Source of the DNA: Candidatus Obscuribacterales bacterium
GTDB taxonomy: Bacteria > Cyanobacteriota > Vampirovibrionia > Obscuribacterales > Obscuribacteraceae
Assembly: GCA_021732245.1 (NCBI GenBank)
Contig: JAKFVJ010000008.1
Coordinates: forward strand, 1-7,164
Length of the DNA stretch: 7,164 nucleotides
Direction: 5' to 3'
Shown here: positions 1 to 5,603 of the stretch, piece after piece
Layout of the letters: each line of letters opens with the position of its first letter
Numbering within the stretch: position 1 is the first letter of the stretch
Notes under the pieces: model-generated
Seen by the model: the letters and a program-made list of their open reading frames with translations, nothing else
Told to the model about the DNA's origin: nothing
Databases searched by the model: none
Program-made: the position numbers and the translations under genes

Positions 1-449
1 GGGTCTACTGTGATCGCCCAGATTTCGTCGAGGTAGCCGCGCTTGTCGATATTGCACTCAAACAAGAGTGGAATTTGGACGGCTACGACTTGTCCGGGCG
101 AGTGTTGTGCCATCGCGTTTAGCATTTCTGCATCAATGGCTGGATGAGTGATTTGCTCCAAGTCACGTTTGGCTTGCGGATCGCTGAAGACAATCTGACC
201 GAGCCGCTTGCGATCAATGGGACCGCCAGGACTGGTCGCAATGTCTTTCCCGAAGCGCGCAAGCACGGCATCGTAAGTTGGATTTGGTCCGGCAAGCAAT
301 GCGTGCGCAATTTCATCCGTGTCGATGATGAGGACGCCTTTGCTTTTGAGGACCTGGCTGACAGAGCTTTTGCCGCAAGCAATGCCGCCTGTTATGCCAA
401 TTCGTATTGGTGCATTTGGCTCCTTGCGGATACTTGTTTTTCTGTTCAT
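1..449 (-). CDS. coaE: Dephospho-CoA kinase, 3' end cut by the window edge
   Basis: This enzyme carries out the last step of coenzyme A synthesis, ATP-dependent phosphorylation of the 3'-hydroxyl of dephospho-CoA in the cytoplasm. 149 full codons are visible, of a family length near 200. The P-loop is at residues 21-28 (GGIACGKS, with K27 and S28). It is followed by the family's acidic motif IIDTDEIAH (residues 41-49, D43 and D45), the LEQITHPAI segment (97-105) and IPLLFE (126-131), which match CoaE in order and spacing. The start at 449 has AGGAG about 6 bases upstream. It adds roughly 14 residues before the P-loop strand compared with E. coli CoaE, a basic extension of no evident function. 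The reading frame is open to the window edge, so the missing part is the lid and C-terminal helices. An intact gene is expected outside the window. Confidence 0.95.
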   Translation of the reverse strand, partial: MNRKTSIRKEPNAPIRIGITGGIACGKSSVSQVLKSKGVLIIDTDEIAHALLAGPNPTYDAVLARFGKDIATSPGGPIDRKRLGQIVFSDPQAKRDLEQITHPAIDAEMLNAMAQHSPGQVVAVQIPLLFECNIDKRGYLDEIWAITVD

Positions 450-475
450 TGCTGCTCCTGTGTATCAAATGACGA

Positions 476-509
476 AACCGCCCGAAAGCCGGTAGCTCTC
501 AAGGCGGTT
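476..509 (-). promoter_or_regulatory. Stem-loop in the coaE leader
   Basis: Read as minus-strand RNA, AACCGCC (509-503) pairs with GGCGGUU (482-476). Inside it GAGAGC (500-495) pairs with GCUUUC (489-484) around a UACCG loop. The inner helix contains one G-U pair that would be an A-C mismatch in plus-strand RNA, so the structure suits a minus-strand transcript. It lies 26 bases upstream of the coaE start codon. There is no T-run after it, only TTT, so it is a poor intrinsic terminator. It may be a leader structure or the 3' hairpin of an upstream unit. Function is inferred only. Confidence 0.45.
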
Positions 510-651
510 AAGGAAAAGGTTGGGTGGTTAAGCGTTTGCGGTGCTTGAATTACCAAATCTATAAGACAGTTATGTGAATACCCTATCAATTGAGAAGTTC
601 AAATAACAAATAACTGGCCAAGAATATAGTGGGGAAATTACGTCGATACCC

Positions 652-673
652 GCTAGCGCTAGCTTGTGCAAGC
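652..673. repeat. Perfect 12-bp palindrome with adjoining small hairpin
   Basis: GCTAGCGCTAGC at 652-663 is its own reverse complement. Its last two bases also start a second small hairpin, GCTTG-TG-CAAGC (662-673). A further one, GGACA-TTG-TGTCC, follows at 683-695. They open the hairpin-rich patch ahead of the 34-bp repeats. No protein site is recognised. Confidence 0.5.
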
Positions 674-704
674 GACCATTTGGGACATTGTGTCCACGAC
701 TCGT

Positions 705-777
705 GCAACTGTGGGGGTTCGTTACATGTCCCCGCATCCTCCCGCAACTGTAGGGGCGCATTGCATGCGCCCGCATC
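705..777. repeat. Two 34-bp direct repeats, each with a central dyad
   Basis: The units are at 705-738 and 744-777 and match at 27 of 34 positions, with a 5-bp gap. Both begin GCAACTGT and end CCCGCATC. The second holds a perfect stem GGGCGCAT-TGC-ATGCGCCC (754-772). The first keeps only GGGG/CCCC plus G-U pairs (713-733). A short GC hairpin, GCGCG-AGC-CGCGC, follows at 784-796. This resembles dispersed intergenic palindromic repeats of bacterial genomes. Two copies with one 5-bp gap do not make a CRISPR array. Confidence 0.65.
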
Positions 778-1043
778 GAGTTAGCGCGAGCCGCGCCGCC
801 GAGTGACATGCGGCAATTACTAGTTAATACCTAGTGAATACAAGAAATTAGAAATTGATCTTTGTTAGTTTCAAATTTGTATTTGTATCAGCATTTGATA
901 ATTCGAGAAATCTCAACCGGAAACTAAGACCAGTAAGTAATTGGGAGCAAGCGCTAGAGGGAAATTGTCCTCCAGTGTTCGTCGGAGATTGTCTTCAATT
1001 GTCGAACTCTGCAACAACGTATCAGTACACTTGGAGAAAGAGT

Positions 1044-1334
1044 ATGAGCACACAAGAATTAGGAAAGTGGTTTCGTGTGTTGGATAACACAGGCAATAAC
1101 AAAGCACCCGTTGATCTGTATGCAAAAGACGAAGCAGCCGCCTGCTTGGCTGCAGTTCATAAGTGGTTCGGACAATTGCCTGGATGTCGCATTGATTCTG
1201 TTCTGGAAAAGGTAAAGGCTGTCCCGTACACCGATGATGGAAGAATCACCAAAATCGAAGCAATGGAAGGACTTTCCGGTAAGCAGTGTTTGCCGCCGGG
1301 AGGCTGGACGAAAGACGAATCAGCGAGCCAGTAA
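1044..1334 (+). CDS. Hypothetical protein, 96 residues
   Basis: I do not recognise this protein. The start at 1044 is chosen because GGAG lies at 1033-1036 with 7 bases of spacing. The same frame is open further upstream (to about 855), but that part has no ribosome site and reads like non-coding translation. The product is soluble-looking, with no signal peptide or membrane segment. It has a predicted helix around residues 24-42 (DLYAKDEAAACLAAVHKWF), three cysteines (C34, C48, C82) not arranged as a metal site, and a Gly/Pro-rich end (LPPGGW, 83-88). It is a single-gene unit closed by a strong terminator 20 bases after the stop, and it converges on the Fic gene. The start, ribosome site and terminator together make it a likely real gene of unknown role. 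Confidence 0.7.
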   Translation: MSTQELGKWFRVLDNTGNNKAPVDLYAKDEAAACLAAVHKWFGQLPGCRIDSVLEKVKAVPYTDDGRITKIEAMEGLSGKQCLPPGGWTKDESASQ

Positions 1335-1354
1335 AGCCAAGGTAGGACTTATCG

Positions 1355-1381
1355 AAAGGGAGTGACCCCACTCCCTTTTTT
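1355..1381 (+). terminator. Rho-independent terminator of the 96-residue gene
   Basis: A perfect 10-bp stem, AAAGGGAGTG (1355-1364) with CACTCCCTTT (1369-1378), closes on an ACCC loop and runs into six T's (1376-1381). It begins 20 bases after the stop codon. The same hairpin lies 27 bases past the stop of the convergent Fic gene, but in that direction it lacks a T-run, so it would work weakly at best there. Confidence 0.9.
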
Positions 1382-1407
1382 AGCTTTTTGGCACTTGTAG
1401 AGAGAAT

Positions 1408-2520
1408 TTACTGAATGAGAACTGTAAATTCTTTAGCCAGGCTGTAGCGCCTACCCTTTTTTGATGTATCCACAATCACGAGAAATCCTTCACCAACCCA
1501 CTTCTGGCATAGTTGACTGCAAGTGCGTGGGCGGAAGCCAAAGAGTGAGCCAATTTGTTTTGCTGTAACGATCTCGTCGCTAACAAATAGTTCTAATGCT
1601 TGGCGCTGTCTGGCATCCAGTCTCCTCATTACCGAGCTAGCATCACTTTTCTTTCGAATAGCTGCTTCTGACGCCTGTCTCTGGACACTTTCGAAGGCTT
1701 GTGCGGCACCCATGCAAAAGAACTCCAGCCATTTGGTCATGTCTGCTTCTGCACGCCCTAGGTAATAATTGTGAGATGGACCTACAGCGAGCGCATCGTA
1801 ATAAATTGTTAGATGCTTAGCGTAGTATTCGTCCAATGAGTAGATGCCGCGTAAGGAATATCCGCCTTCATGCATGATTAGTGTTGCTAATAGTCTTGCT
1901 GTTCGTCCGTTGCCGTCGTAATAAGGATGAATCGTGGCAAATTGATAGTGAGAGAGTCCAGCCTTAATCGGGCAAGGCAATTCAGGTTCGGTATTTATCC
2001 ATTTGACTAATGCCTGCATCAAATTTGGTACGTCGGCAGCCTCTGGTGGCATGTAGACAATTTTGGATGTTTCACTGTCCTTAATGACGTTTTGGCCTTC
2101 GCGATAGTGACTTGGACGGACTTTACTTTTGCCACCAGCCATGACTAACGCATGAAGGGTCTGGATTGTCTTCTCGCTGATTGGCAGACTTCGAGCCGCT
2201 AATCTTTCTACTTCGGCTAGCGCAGAGAAGTATCCTTTGACCTCTGATTCATCTCTTTCTCGTCCGCGGAAGTGCGCTGCACGTTGAATAACCTGCGTCG
2301 CTTCCTCAAGAGTCAGCCTGTTGCCTTCTATAGCTGTCGAGTAGTGTATTGAATGTAAGCGTGAGGTCTCTTTCAGCTTTTTTAGTACTGCGGGCGTTAT
2401 GGGTAAGTGCTCTACGGACTGTTTGGCCGCTTCAATCCGCATCAGAGCTTGCGCCATCTTTGGAGTTATCGTGTATACCGGAGTAAATCGCTGGTATTTT
2501 TTTGTACTTTTTTTCGGCAT
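1408..2520 (-). CDS. Fic-domain protein (class II) with C-terminal winged helix
   Basis: Fic enzymes usually transfer AMP from ATP onto a hydroxyl of a target protein. The catalytic motif is complete and canonical: H198-PYYDGNGRTAR-R209, with catalytic H198, D202 for metal and G203-R209 for the phosphates. The inhibitory motif S61-TAI-E65-G66 lies N-terminal to the Fic core, which makes it class II: E65 would hold back ATP by contacting the motif arginine. The flap is around residues 139-161 (YREGQNVI to VYMPPEA). Residues about 302-362 look like a winged helix, with the HTH near 319-342 and a basic wing (KKGRRYS). The 370-residue length fits stand-alone Fic proteins with a DNA-binding tail. 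No Shine-Dalgarno precedes 2520. That start is kept because the family N-terminus (YTITPKM) begins directly after it. The target protein is unknown. Self-regulation through the winged helix and the upstream boxes is inferred. Confidence 0.93.
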   Translation of the reverse strand: MPKKSTKKYQRFTPVYTITPKMAQALMRIEAAKQSVEHLPITPAVLKKLKETSRLHSIHYSTAIEGNRLTLEEATQVIQRAAHFRGRERDESEVKGYFSALAEVERLAARSLPISEKTIQTLHALVMAGGKSKVRPSHYREGQNVIKDSETSKIVYMPPEAADVPNLMQALVKWINTEPELPCPIKAGLSHYQFATIHPYYDGNGRTARLLATLIMHEGGYSLRGIYSLDEYYAKHLTIYYDALAVGPSHNYYLGRAEADMTKWLEFFCMGAAQAFESVQRQASEAAIRKKSDASSVMRRLDARQRQALELFVSDEIVTAKQIGSLFGFRPRTCSQLCQKWVGEGFLVIVDTSKKGRRYSLAKEFTVLIQ

Positions 2521-2580
2521 GTTATCGGCATATTATCGGCATTGTGACTAAATAACATTATGCCGTTAACATGCCGTTAA
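2511..2580. promoter_or_regulatory. Nested dyad of 10-bp boxes, likely operator of the Fic gene
   Basis: On the minus strand, two TTAACGGCAT boxes (2571-2580, 2560-2569) are followed by a 17-bp spacer. Then come inverted boxes ATGCCGATAA (2533-2542, 2522-2531) and a partial one, ATGCCGAAAA (2511-2520), that contains the Fic start codon. Boxes on each side repeat every 11 bp, about one helical turn, so they face the same side of DNA. Both inner and outer pairs are symmetric about position 2551. The two upstream boxes fill the -35/-10 spacer, where a bound protein would block RNA polymerase. The natural candidate binder is the winged helix of the Fic protein. That assignment is inference. Confidence 0.7.
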
Positions 2581-2585
2581 TGCAA
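2557..2585 (-). promoter_or_regulatory. Sigma70-type promoter of the Fic gene
   Basis: On the minus strand there is a -35 TTGCAT (2585-2580), a 17-bp spacer and a -10 CATAAT (2562-2557), one mismatch from TATAAT. The expected start point is near 2550, which gives a leader of about 30 bases with no Shine-Dalgarno. The promoter begins just 10 bases past the stop of the site-2 protease gene, so the Fic gene can be transcribed on its own. Confidence 0.65.
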
Positions 2586-2594
2586 GTCAGTCGC

Positions 2595-3428
2595 TTATGG
2601 GTGCCCGTATGGTGCCCTAATATGAGAGTGCATGAAGAGATAGGTGAGTGCAATGGCTAGTCCAATGTAACTCAGGCTGATGAATATGCGTTGGATGTGG
2701 GTTGCAGGATAGCGCTCAGCTTCTGGATCGGCGCCTTTGCGAAACTGAGAGAACATAACAAAGATTGATGCGACGGCAATGATAATGAGCAGTGGTGAAC
2801 GGAAAGTCAAAGCGAGGAAGCCTAGAAGAATTGCTCCAGGGATGAATAACCACTTCGTGATGCTTTGTGCGATGAAGCCGCCGTCGAAGGGTTTGATGGG
2901 CACAAGTTGTAAGAGATTGAGAATGGCACCGGTGTTAGCGGCGGCAATGAGCCAGGTGTTGCCGGTGGTGACGCCGAGTATGAAAGAAGCGAACGCGGCG
3001 AGTCCGCCGATGAATGGACCTGCGTAGGCTACCCACGCGTGGGTTGCGAGATCGCCAGGGATTGTGGACATGGCAGTGTACGCGCCGACAAATGGAACGA
3101 AGACTGGGGCTTTGGGTTTGAGTCCGTAGAAGTGCATCACGATGAAGTGACCCATTTCGTGGATGTAGAGCAAGACAATTATTGTGATGGCGTATTTCCA
3201 GCCGAACATCATTGTGTAGATGCCGAGGCTGAGCGCCATCGTGGAGAAGCCCTTGAGGAGCCAGCCGAGTTTGACTAGCGATAGCGCATTGAGGGCGATG
3301 AGCGCTGCGCCTTTGAATTTCAGGAGGATGAGTCCGAGGACGCCGACGACTCCGGCGATGGGACCGGTGGCGGGTTTCTTCTTTTTTTGCGGTTGGAGTT
3401 CGGCTTGGGTTTGGTATTCAGGTTGCAT
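2595..3428 (-). CDS. Site-2 protease family (M50) membrane metalloprotease
   Basis: Members of this family cut other proteins inside the membrane, often releasing anti-sigma factors or transcription factors. The zinc site is present: H90-EMG-H94 inside a hydrophobic segment, then the third-ligand motif N171...P177...D182-GG (NLLQLVPIKPFDGG). A GPFIGG turn (137-142) follows the usual conserved loop. Six to seven hydrophobic stretches are visible, at about 40-58, 61-98, 131-155, 159-177, 190-226 and 247-266. The N-terminus is a short cytoplasmic-type tail rich in Q and K. There is no PDZ or CBS domain, so this is a minimal member at 277 residues. No Shine-Dalgarno is visible before 3428. It lies downstream of proS on the same strand with a 156-bp gap that holds an inverted repeat. 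The substrate cannot be told from the neighbourhood. Confidence 0.9.
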   Translation of the reverse strand: MQPEYQTQAELQPQKKKKPATGPIAGVVGVLGLILLKFKGAALIALNALSLVKLGWLLKGFSTMALSLGIYTMMFGWKYAITIIVLLYIHEMGHFIVMHFYGLKPKAPVFVPFVGAYTAMSTIPGDLATHAWVAYAGPFIGGLAAFASFILGVTTGNTWLIAAANTGAILNLLQLVPIKPFDGGFIAQSITKWLFIPGAILLGFLALTFRSPLLIIIAVASIFVMFSQFRKGADPEAERYPATHIQRIFISLSYIGLAIALTYLFMHSHIRAPYGHP

Positions 3429-3456
3429 GGAGGTTATTGTGGCAGTTTACGAACCA

Positions 3457-3583
3457 TTTGTCATTCTGAGTGTAGCTGCGTAGCAGCGAAGCGAAGAATC
3501 TTCCGCGAGTGTATGACGCTCAGGGTGCTTAACCTGAACATGTTTACTTGCGGTAGATTCTTCGCTTCGCTCAGAATGACAAA
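3457..3583. repeat. 127-bp imperfect inverted repeat between proS and the protease gene
   Basis: The right arm (3555-3583) begins AGATTCTTCGCTTCGC and ends CAGAATGACAAA. Its complement is found at the left in two pieces: TTTGTCATTCTGAG (3457-3470) and CGAAGCGAAGAATCT (3487-3501). The pieces are split by 16 extra bases (3471-3486), which carry a mini-hairpin GCTGC-GTA-GCAGC (3475-3487). All 29 bases of the right arm are matched. The 53-bp centre holds another small stem, TCAGG/CCTGA (3520-3537). The arm type resembles dispersed repeats of the form GTCATTCTGAGCGAAGCGAA that I recall from several bacterial genomes. The right arm ends one base from the proS stop codon, so the repeat would form the 3' end of the proS message. 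Confidence 0.85.
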
Positions 3584-3584
3584 G

Positions 3585-5051
3585 CTAGTAGGCTTTCGCG
3601 AAGATGACTTTTGTATCCGACGCGGTGCCGCAGCGGATGCATTTGCCGGGTTGTGGTTTCCAATCGAAAGGAATCACGCGTATTGTCGCTTTGGTGTCTT
3701 GCTTTATCTGAGCTTCGCATTGACCCGACTTACACCAGTGAGCTTCGATGAAGTAGTTGCCTTCGTCGAGTTTGGCGCAGAAGTCATCGTAGTTGTCGAT
3801 GGTGACACTATGTTCCTTGCGGAATTGGACGGCACGTTCGAAGATTGCTTTTTGAATCGTCTCGAGAAGTTTACCCAACTCGGCAGCAAGTCCATCTTGG
3901 CTTACGCCGCGCAGTTTCTCACCTGTGTCGCGGCGAGCAATTTCGACGACATTGCTGTCGACGTCGCGTGGTCCGATGTTGAGACGCAGCGGCACACCCT
4001 TTTGCTCCCAGTGGTTGAATTTCCAACCAGGTGTTTGCGTATCGCGATCATCTAAGAAGACGCGAATGGTCGGCTTCAACTCTGCAGCAATTTGACGGCA
4101 GCGTTCTAAGACGCGTGCTTTCTCTTCTTCTTTCTTGTAGATAGGCACGATCACAACTTGAATAGGTGCCAACTTCGGTGGCAGTATCAAGCCTTTCTCG
4201 TCGCCGTGTCCCATGATGATGGCGCCGATCAGTCTTGTTGAAACACCCCAGCTTGTTTGCCAGGCATGCTCAAGTCCACCTTCCGGGGCTTGGAATTGAA
4301 TATCGAATGCTTTGGCGAAGTTTTGCCCCAAGAAGTGTGATGTGCCGGCTTGCAATGCTTTACCATCGCGCATCATTGCTTCAATACAATATGTTCTTAC
4401 AGCACCGGCAAAACGCTCAGCCTCTGTTTTTTCACCAGTGATAACAGGTAATGCCATCCACTCTTCGGCAAGCACTCTGTACATCTCCAGCGCAACACGT
4501 GCTTCCTTCTCTGCTTCTTCTTCGGTTGCGTGTGCAGTATGCCCTTCTTGCCAGAGAAATTCTGTTGTACGCAAAAACATACGTGTACGCATTTCCCAGC
4601 GTACAACGTTTGCCCACTGGTTGATGAGAATCGGCAGATCGCGCCAAGACTGTACCCATTTGGCGAACATATGATTGATGATTGTTTCTGATGTCGGACG
4701 AACAACAAGAGGTTCATCCAGCTTCTTGCCGCCGCCATGTGTGACGATGGCACATTCTGGAGCAAAGCCTTCGACGTGTTGTTTCTCTTTGTTGAGAAAT
4801 GACTCCGGAATAAACAATGGGAAGTAAGCATTTTGGTGCCCGGTGTCTTTGATCATTTGATCAAGGGCGCGCTGCAAATTTTCCCAAAGCGCATAGCCAT
4901 AGGGACGAATAACCATGCAACCTTTGACGGGTGAATAGTCTGCAAGCTCGGCACCTGTCACCACATCGGTGTACCAGCGCGAGCGCTCGGCGTCTTTGCC
5001 TTTTTCCTCTTCAAATGTCTCTTGAACGTTATCCGTGTCCTTAACTTCCAT
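3585..5051 (-). CDS. proS: Prolyl-tRNA synthetase, archaeal/eukaryotic-like type
   Basis: It charges tRNA-Pro with proline using ATP, in the cytoplasm as a dimer. It is a class II synthetase: motif 1 region [11 protein letters not shown] (74-84), RPTSET (118-123), motif 2 R151-W-E153 through [12 protein letters not shown] (164-175), the proline/adenylate loop [12 protein letters not shown] (234-245), and motif 3 [11 protein letters not shown] with R273. The anticodon-binding domain spans about 295-405. The C-terminal domain has four cysteines (C440, C445, C471, C474) placed as a zinc site, and the chain ends in tyrosine (AKAY), as in the Thermus-type enzyme. There is no editing insertion between motifs 2 and 3, unlike the E. 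coli type. The 488-residue length is normal for this type. No strong ribosome site precedes 5051. A nearby upstream ATG is out of frame. It diverges from the small basic gene. Confidence 0.96.
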   Translation of the reverse strand: MEVKDTDNVQETFEEEKGKDAERSRWYTDVVTGAELADYSPVKGCMVIRPYGYALWENLQRALDQMIKDTGHQNAYFPLFIPESFLNKEKQHVEGFAPECAIVTHGGGKKLDEPLVVRPTSETIINHMFAKWVQSWRDLPILINQWANVVRWEMRTRMFLRTTEFLWQEGHTAHATEEEAEKEARVALEMYRVLAEEWMALPVITGEKTEAERFAGAVRTYCIEAMMRDGKALQAGTSHFLGQNFAKAFDIQFQAPEGGLEHAWQTSWGVSTRLIGAIIMGHGDEKGLILPPKLAPIQVVIVPIYKKEEEKARVLERCRQIAAELKPTIRVFLDDRDTQTPGWKFNHWEQKGVPLRLNIGPRDVDSNVVEIARRDTGEKLRGVSQDGLAAELGKLLETIQKAIFERAVQFRKEHSVTIDNYDDFCAKLDEGNYFIEAHWCKSGQCEAQIKQDTKATIRVIPFDWKPQPGKCIRCGTASDTKVIFAKAY

Positions 5052-5151
5052 TTTCTATATCCCATCATGTCCCGCGACCAATCCGAGGCTTGACAGGCCT
5101 GCCGGCGGGTGAAAGACAAGTATATCCCAAAAAATGGGTCATAATCTACTC

Positions 5152-5160
5152 AGGAGGTGA
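5152..5160 (+). promoter_or_regulatory. Near-perfect Shine-Dalgarno, AGGAGGTGA
   Basis: Nine bases complementary to the 16S rRNA tail lie 4 bases before the ATG at 5165 and fix that start. It is by far the strongest ribosome site in the window and suggests a highly translated small protein. A -10-like CATAAT sits at 5140-5145 without a clear -35. TTGACA at 5090-5095 is too distant to pair with it. Confidence 0.85.
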
Positions 5161-5164
5161 AACA

Positions 5165-5419
5165 ATGCCTAAGCAGAAAACGCACGAGACTAAGGGTGAA
5201 GAGAAGTCCAAGAAACTCGTCATTTCAAAAACTAAGCTGCGCAAGCTGGAGAAAGAAGCCGACCGCGATCAACGCATCGCGCAAGGTTATGACCCAGCCT
5301 TTCAGGGCGATGGAGCGCACGGCGGTACCGTGGACGCGCAAAAGAAACGCGCCCGCAAGAAATCCAAAAAGGATTTGATCAAGTACCGTAATCAACGCAC
5401 CAGTAATTTGGAGGACTAA
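5165..5419 (+). CDS. Small, highly basic protein of 84 residues
   Basis: I do not recognise this family. The start at 5165 is set by the near-perfect ribosome site. The frame continues upstream, but without support. The protein has 24 Lys/Arg against 13 Asp/Glu, so it carries a strong net positive charge. It has only three aromatics and no cysteine. Two charged, probably helical stretches (about 19-40, with LRKLEKEADRDQRIAQ, and 57-76, with KKRARKKSKKDLIKY) flank a Gly-rich middle (GYDPAFQGDGAHGG, 41-54). There is no signal peptide or membrane segment. This composition suits RNA, ribosome or DNA contact, but that is inference. It is a single-gene unit, diverging from proS and closed by a strong terminator 22 bases after its stop. 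hipB follows under its own promoter. Confidence 0.85.
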   Translation: MPKQKTHETKGEEKSKKLVISKTKLRKLEKEADRDQRIAQGYDPAFQGDGAHGGTVDAQKKRARKKSKKDLIKYRNQRTSNLED

Positions 5420-5441
5420 TTCATGTCGAGACTGCTTAACG

Positions 5442-5471
5442 GAAAGCCCGGCTTCCGGGCTTTCTTTTTTT
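5442..5471 (+). terminator. Rho-independent terminator of the small basic gene
   Basis: GAAAGCCCGG (5442-5451) pairs perfectly over 10 bp with CCGGGCTTTC (5455-5464) around a CTT loop, followed by seven T's (5465-5471). It insulates hipBA from upstream transcription. Confidence 0.95.
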
Positions 5472-5580
5472 GTTTTTGAATGTGCTACAGCCAACAGTAG
5501 CTGAATTCATTGATATCACTTTTTAGCAACTTTGATTACGATATACAATGAGCAAAATAATGCGTCTTGTGGTTAAAAAA

Positions 5581-5589
5581 TGGTATAAT
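5581..5589 (+). promoter_or_regulatory. Extended -10 promoter of hipBA
   Basis: TGGTATAAT fits the TGn-TATAAT extended -10 exactly. No good -35 lies at 17 bp (TGCGTC, 5561-5566), which is typical for extended -10 promoters. Transcription would begin about 7 bases after the hexamer, at 5596-5597, the A of the hipB ATG. An imperfect inverted repeat upstream, TCATTGATATC (5507-5517) with GATATACAATGA (5540-5551, one extra base), could be a regulatory site. Confidence 0.7.
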
Positions 5590-5591
5590 AG

Positions 5592-5603
5592 GCAATATGT
5601 TGC
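5592..5603. promoter_or_regulatory. Imperfect palindrome over the hipB start, possible operator
   Basis: GCAATATGTTGC matches its reverse complement at 10 of 12 positions. It covers the predicted transcription start and the hipB ATG, a place where HipB binding would block initiation. It does not match the E. coli HipB operator (TATCC-N8-GGATA). It could be chance. Confidence 0.3.

Larger units (their letters stand above)
450..1043. other. Intergenic region without a convincing gene
   Basis: Nearly 600 bases separate the divergent coaE and the small plus-strand gene. Open frames here lack ribosome sites and recognisable protein, and several run through repeat DNA. The contents I can support are the coaE leader hairpin (476-509), a hairpin-rich patch with direct repeats (about 650-800) and an AT-rich stretch (about 810-920). 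No tRNA-like T-arm or other known RNA gene was recognised. Confidence 0.6.

Noticed and set aside
144..548. Plus-strand reading frame opposite coaE
   Set aside because: It is antisense to unmistakable CoaE motifs, has no ribosome site, and its end lies in the leader hairpin.
705..777. CRISPR array
   Set aside because: There are only two imperfect units, separated by 5 bp, with no spacers and no cas genes.
855..1043. Upstream extension of the 96-residue gene to an earlier start
   Set aside because: There is no ribosome site, the translation is unlike protein, and GGAG with 7-base spacing supports 1044.
3457..3583. Ends of an insertion sequence or MITE
   Set aside because: No transposase is present and no flanking target duplication is visible. 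It fits a dispersed palindromic repeat better.
3387..4055. Plus-strand reading frame over the repeat and the end of proS
   Set aside because: It is antisense to clear proS and protease coding sequence, runs through the inverted repeat, and has no protein-family likeness.
5090..5126. TTGACA with TATATC as a promoter for the small basic gene
   Set aside because: The spacing is 25 bp, far from the usual 16-18.
5090..5164. Earlier start for the small basic protein
   Set aside because: The near-perfect Shine-Dalgarno lies directly before 5165, and the earlier part would be untranslated leader.
5567..5596. Earlier non-ATG start for hipB
   Set aside because: It would lie upstream of the extended -10 hexamer, outside the predicted transcript.
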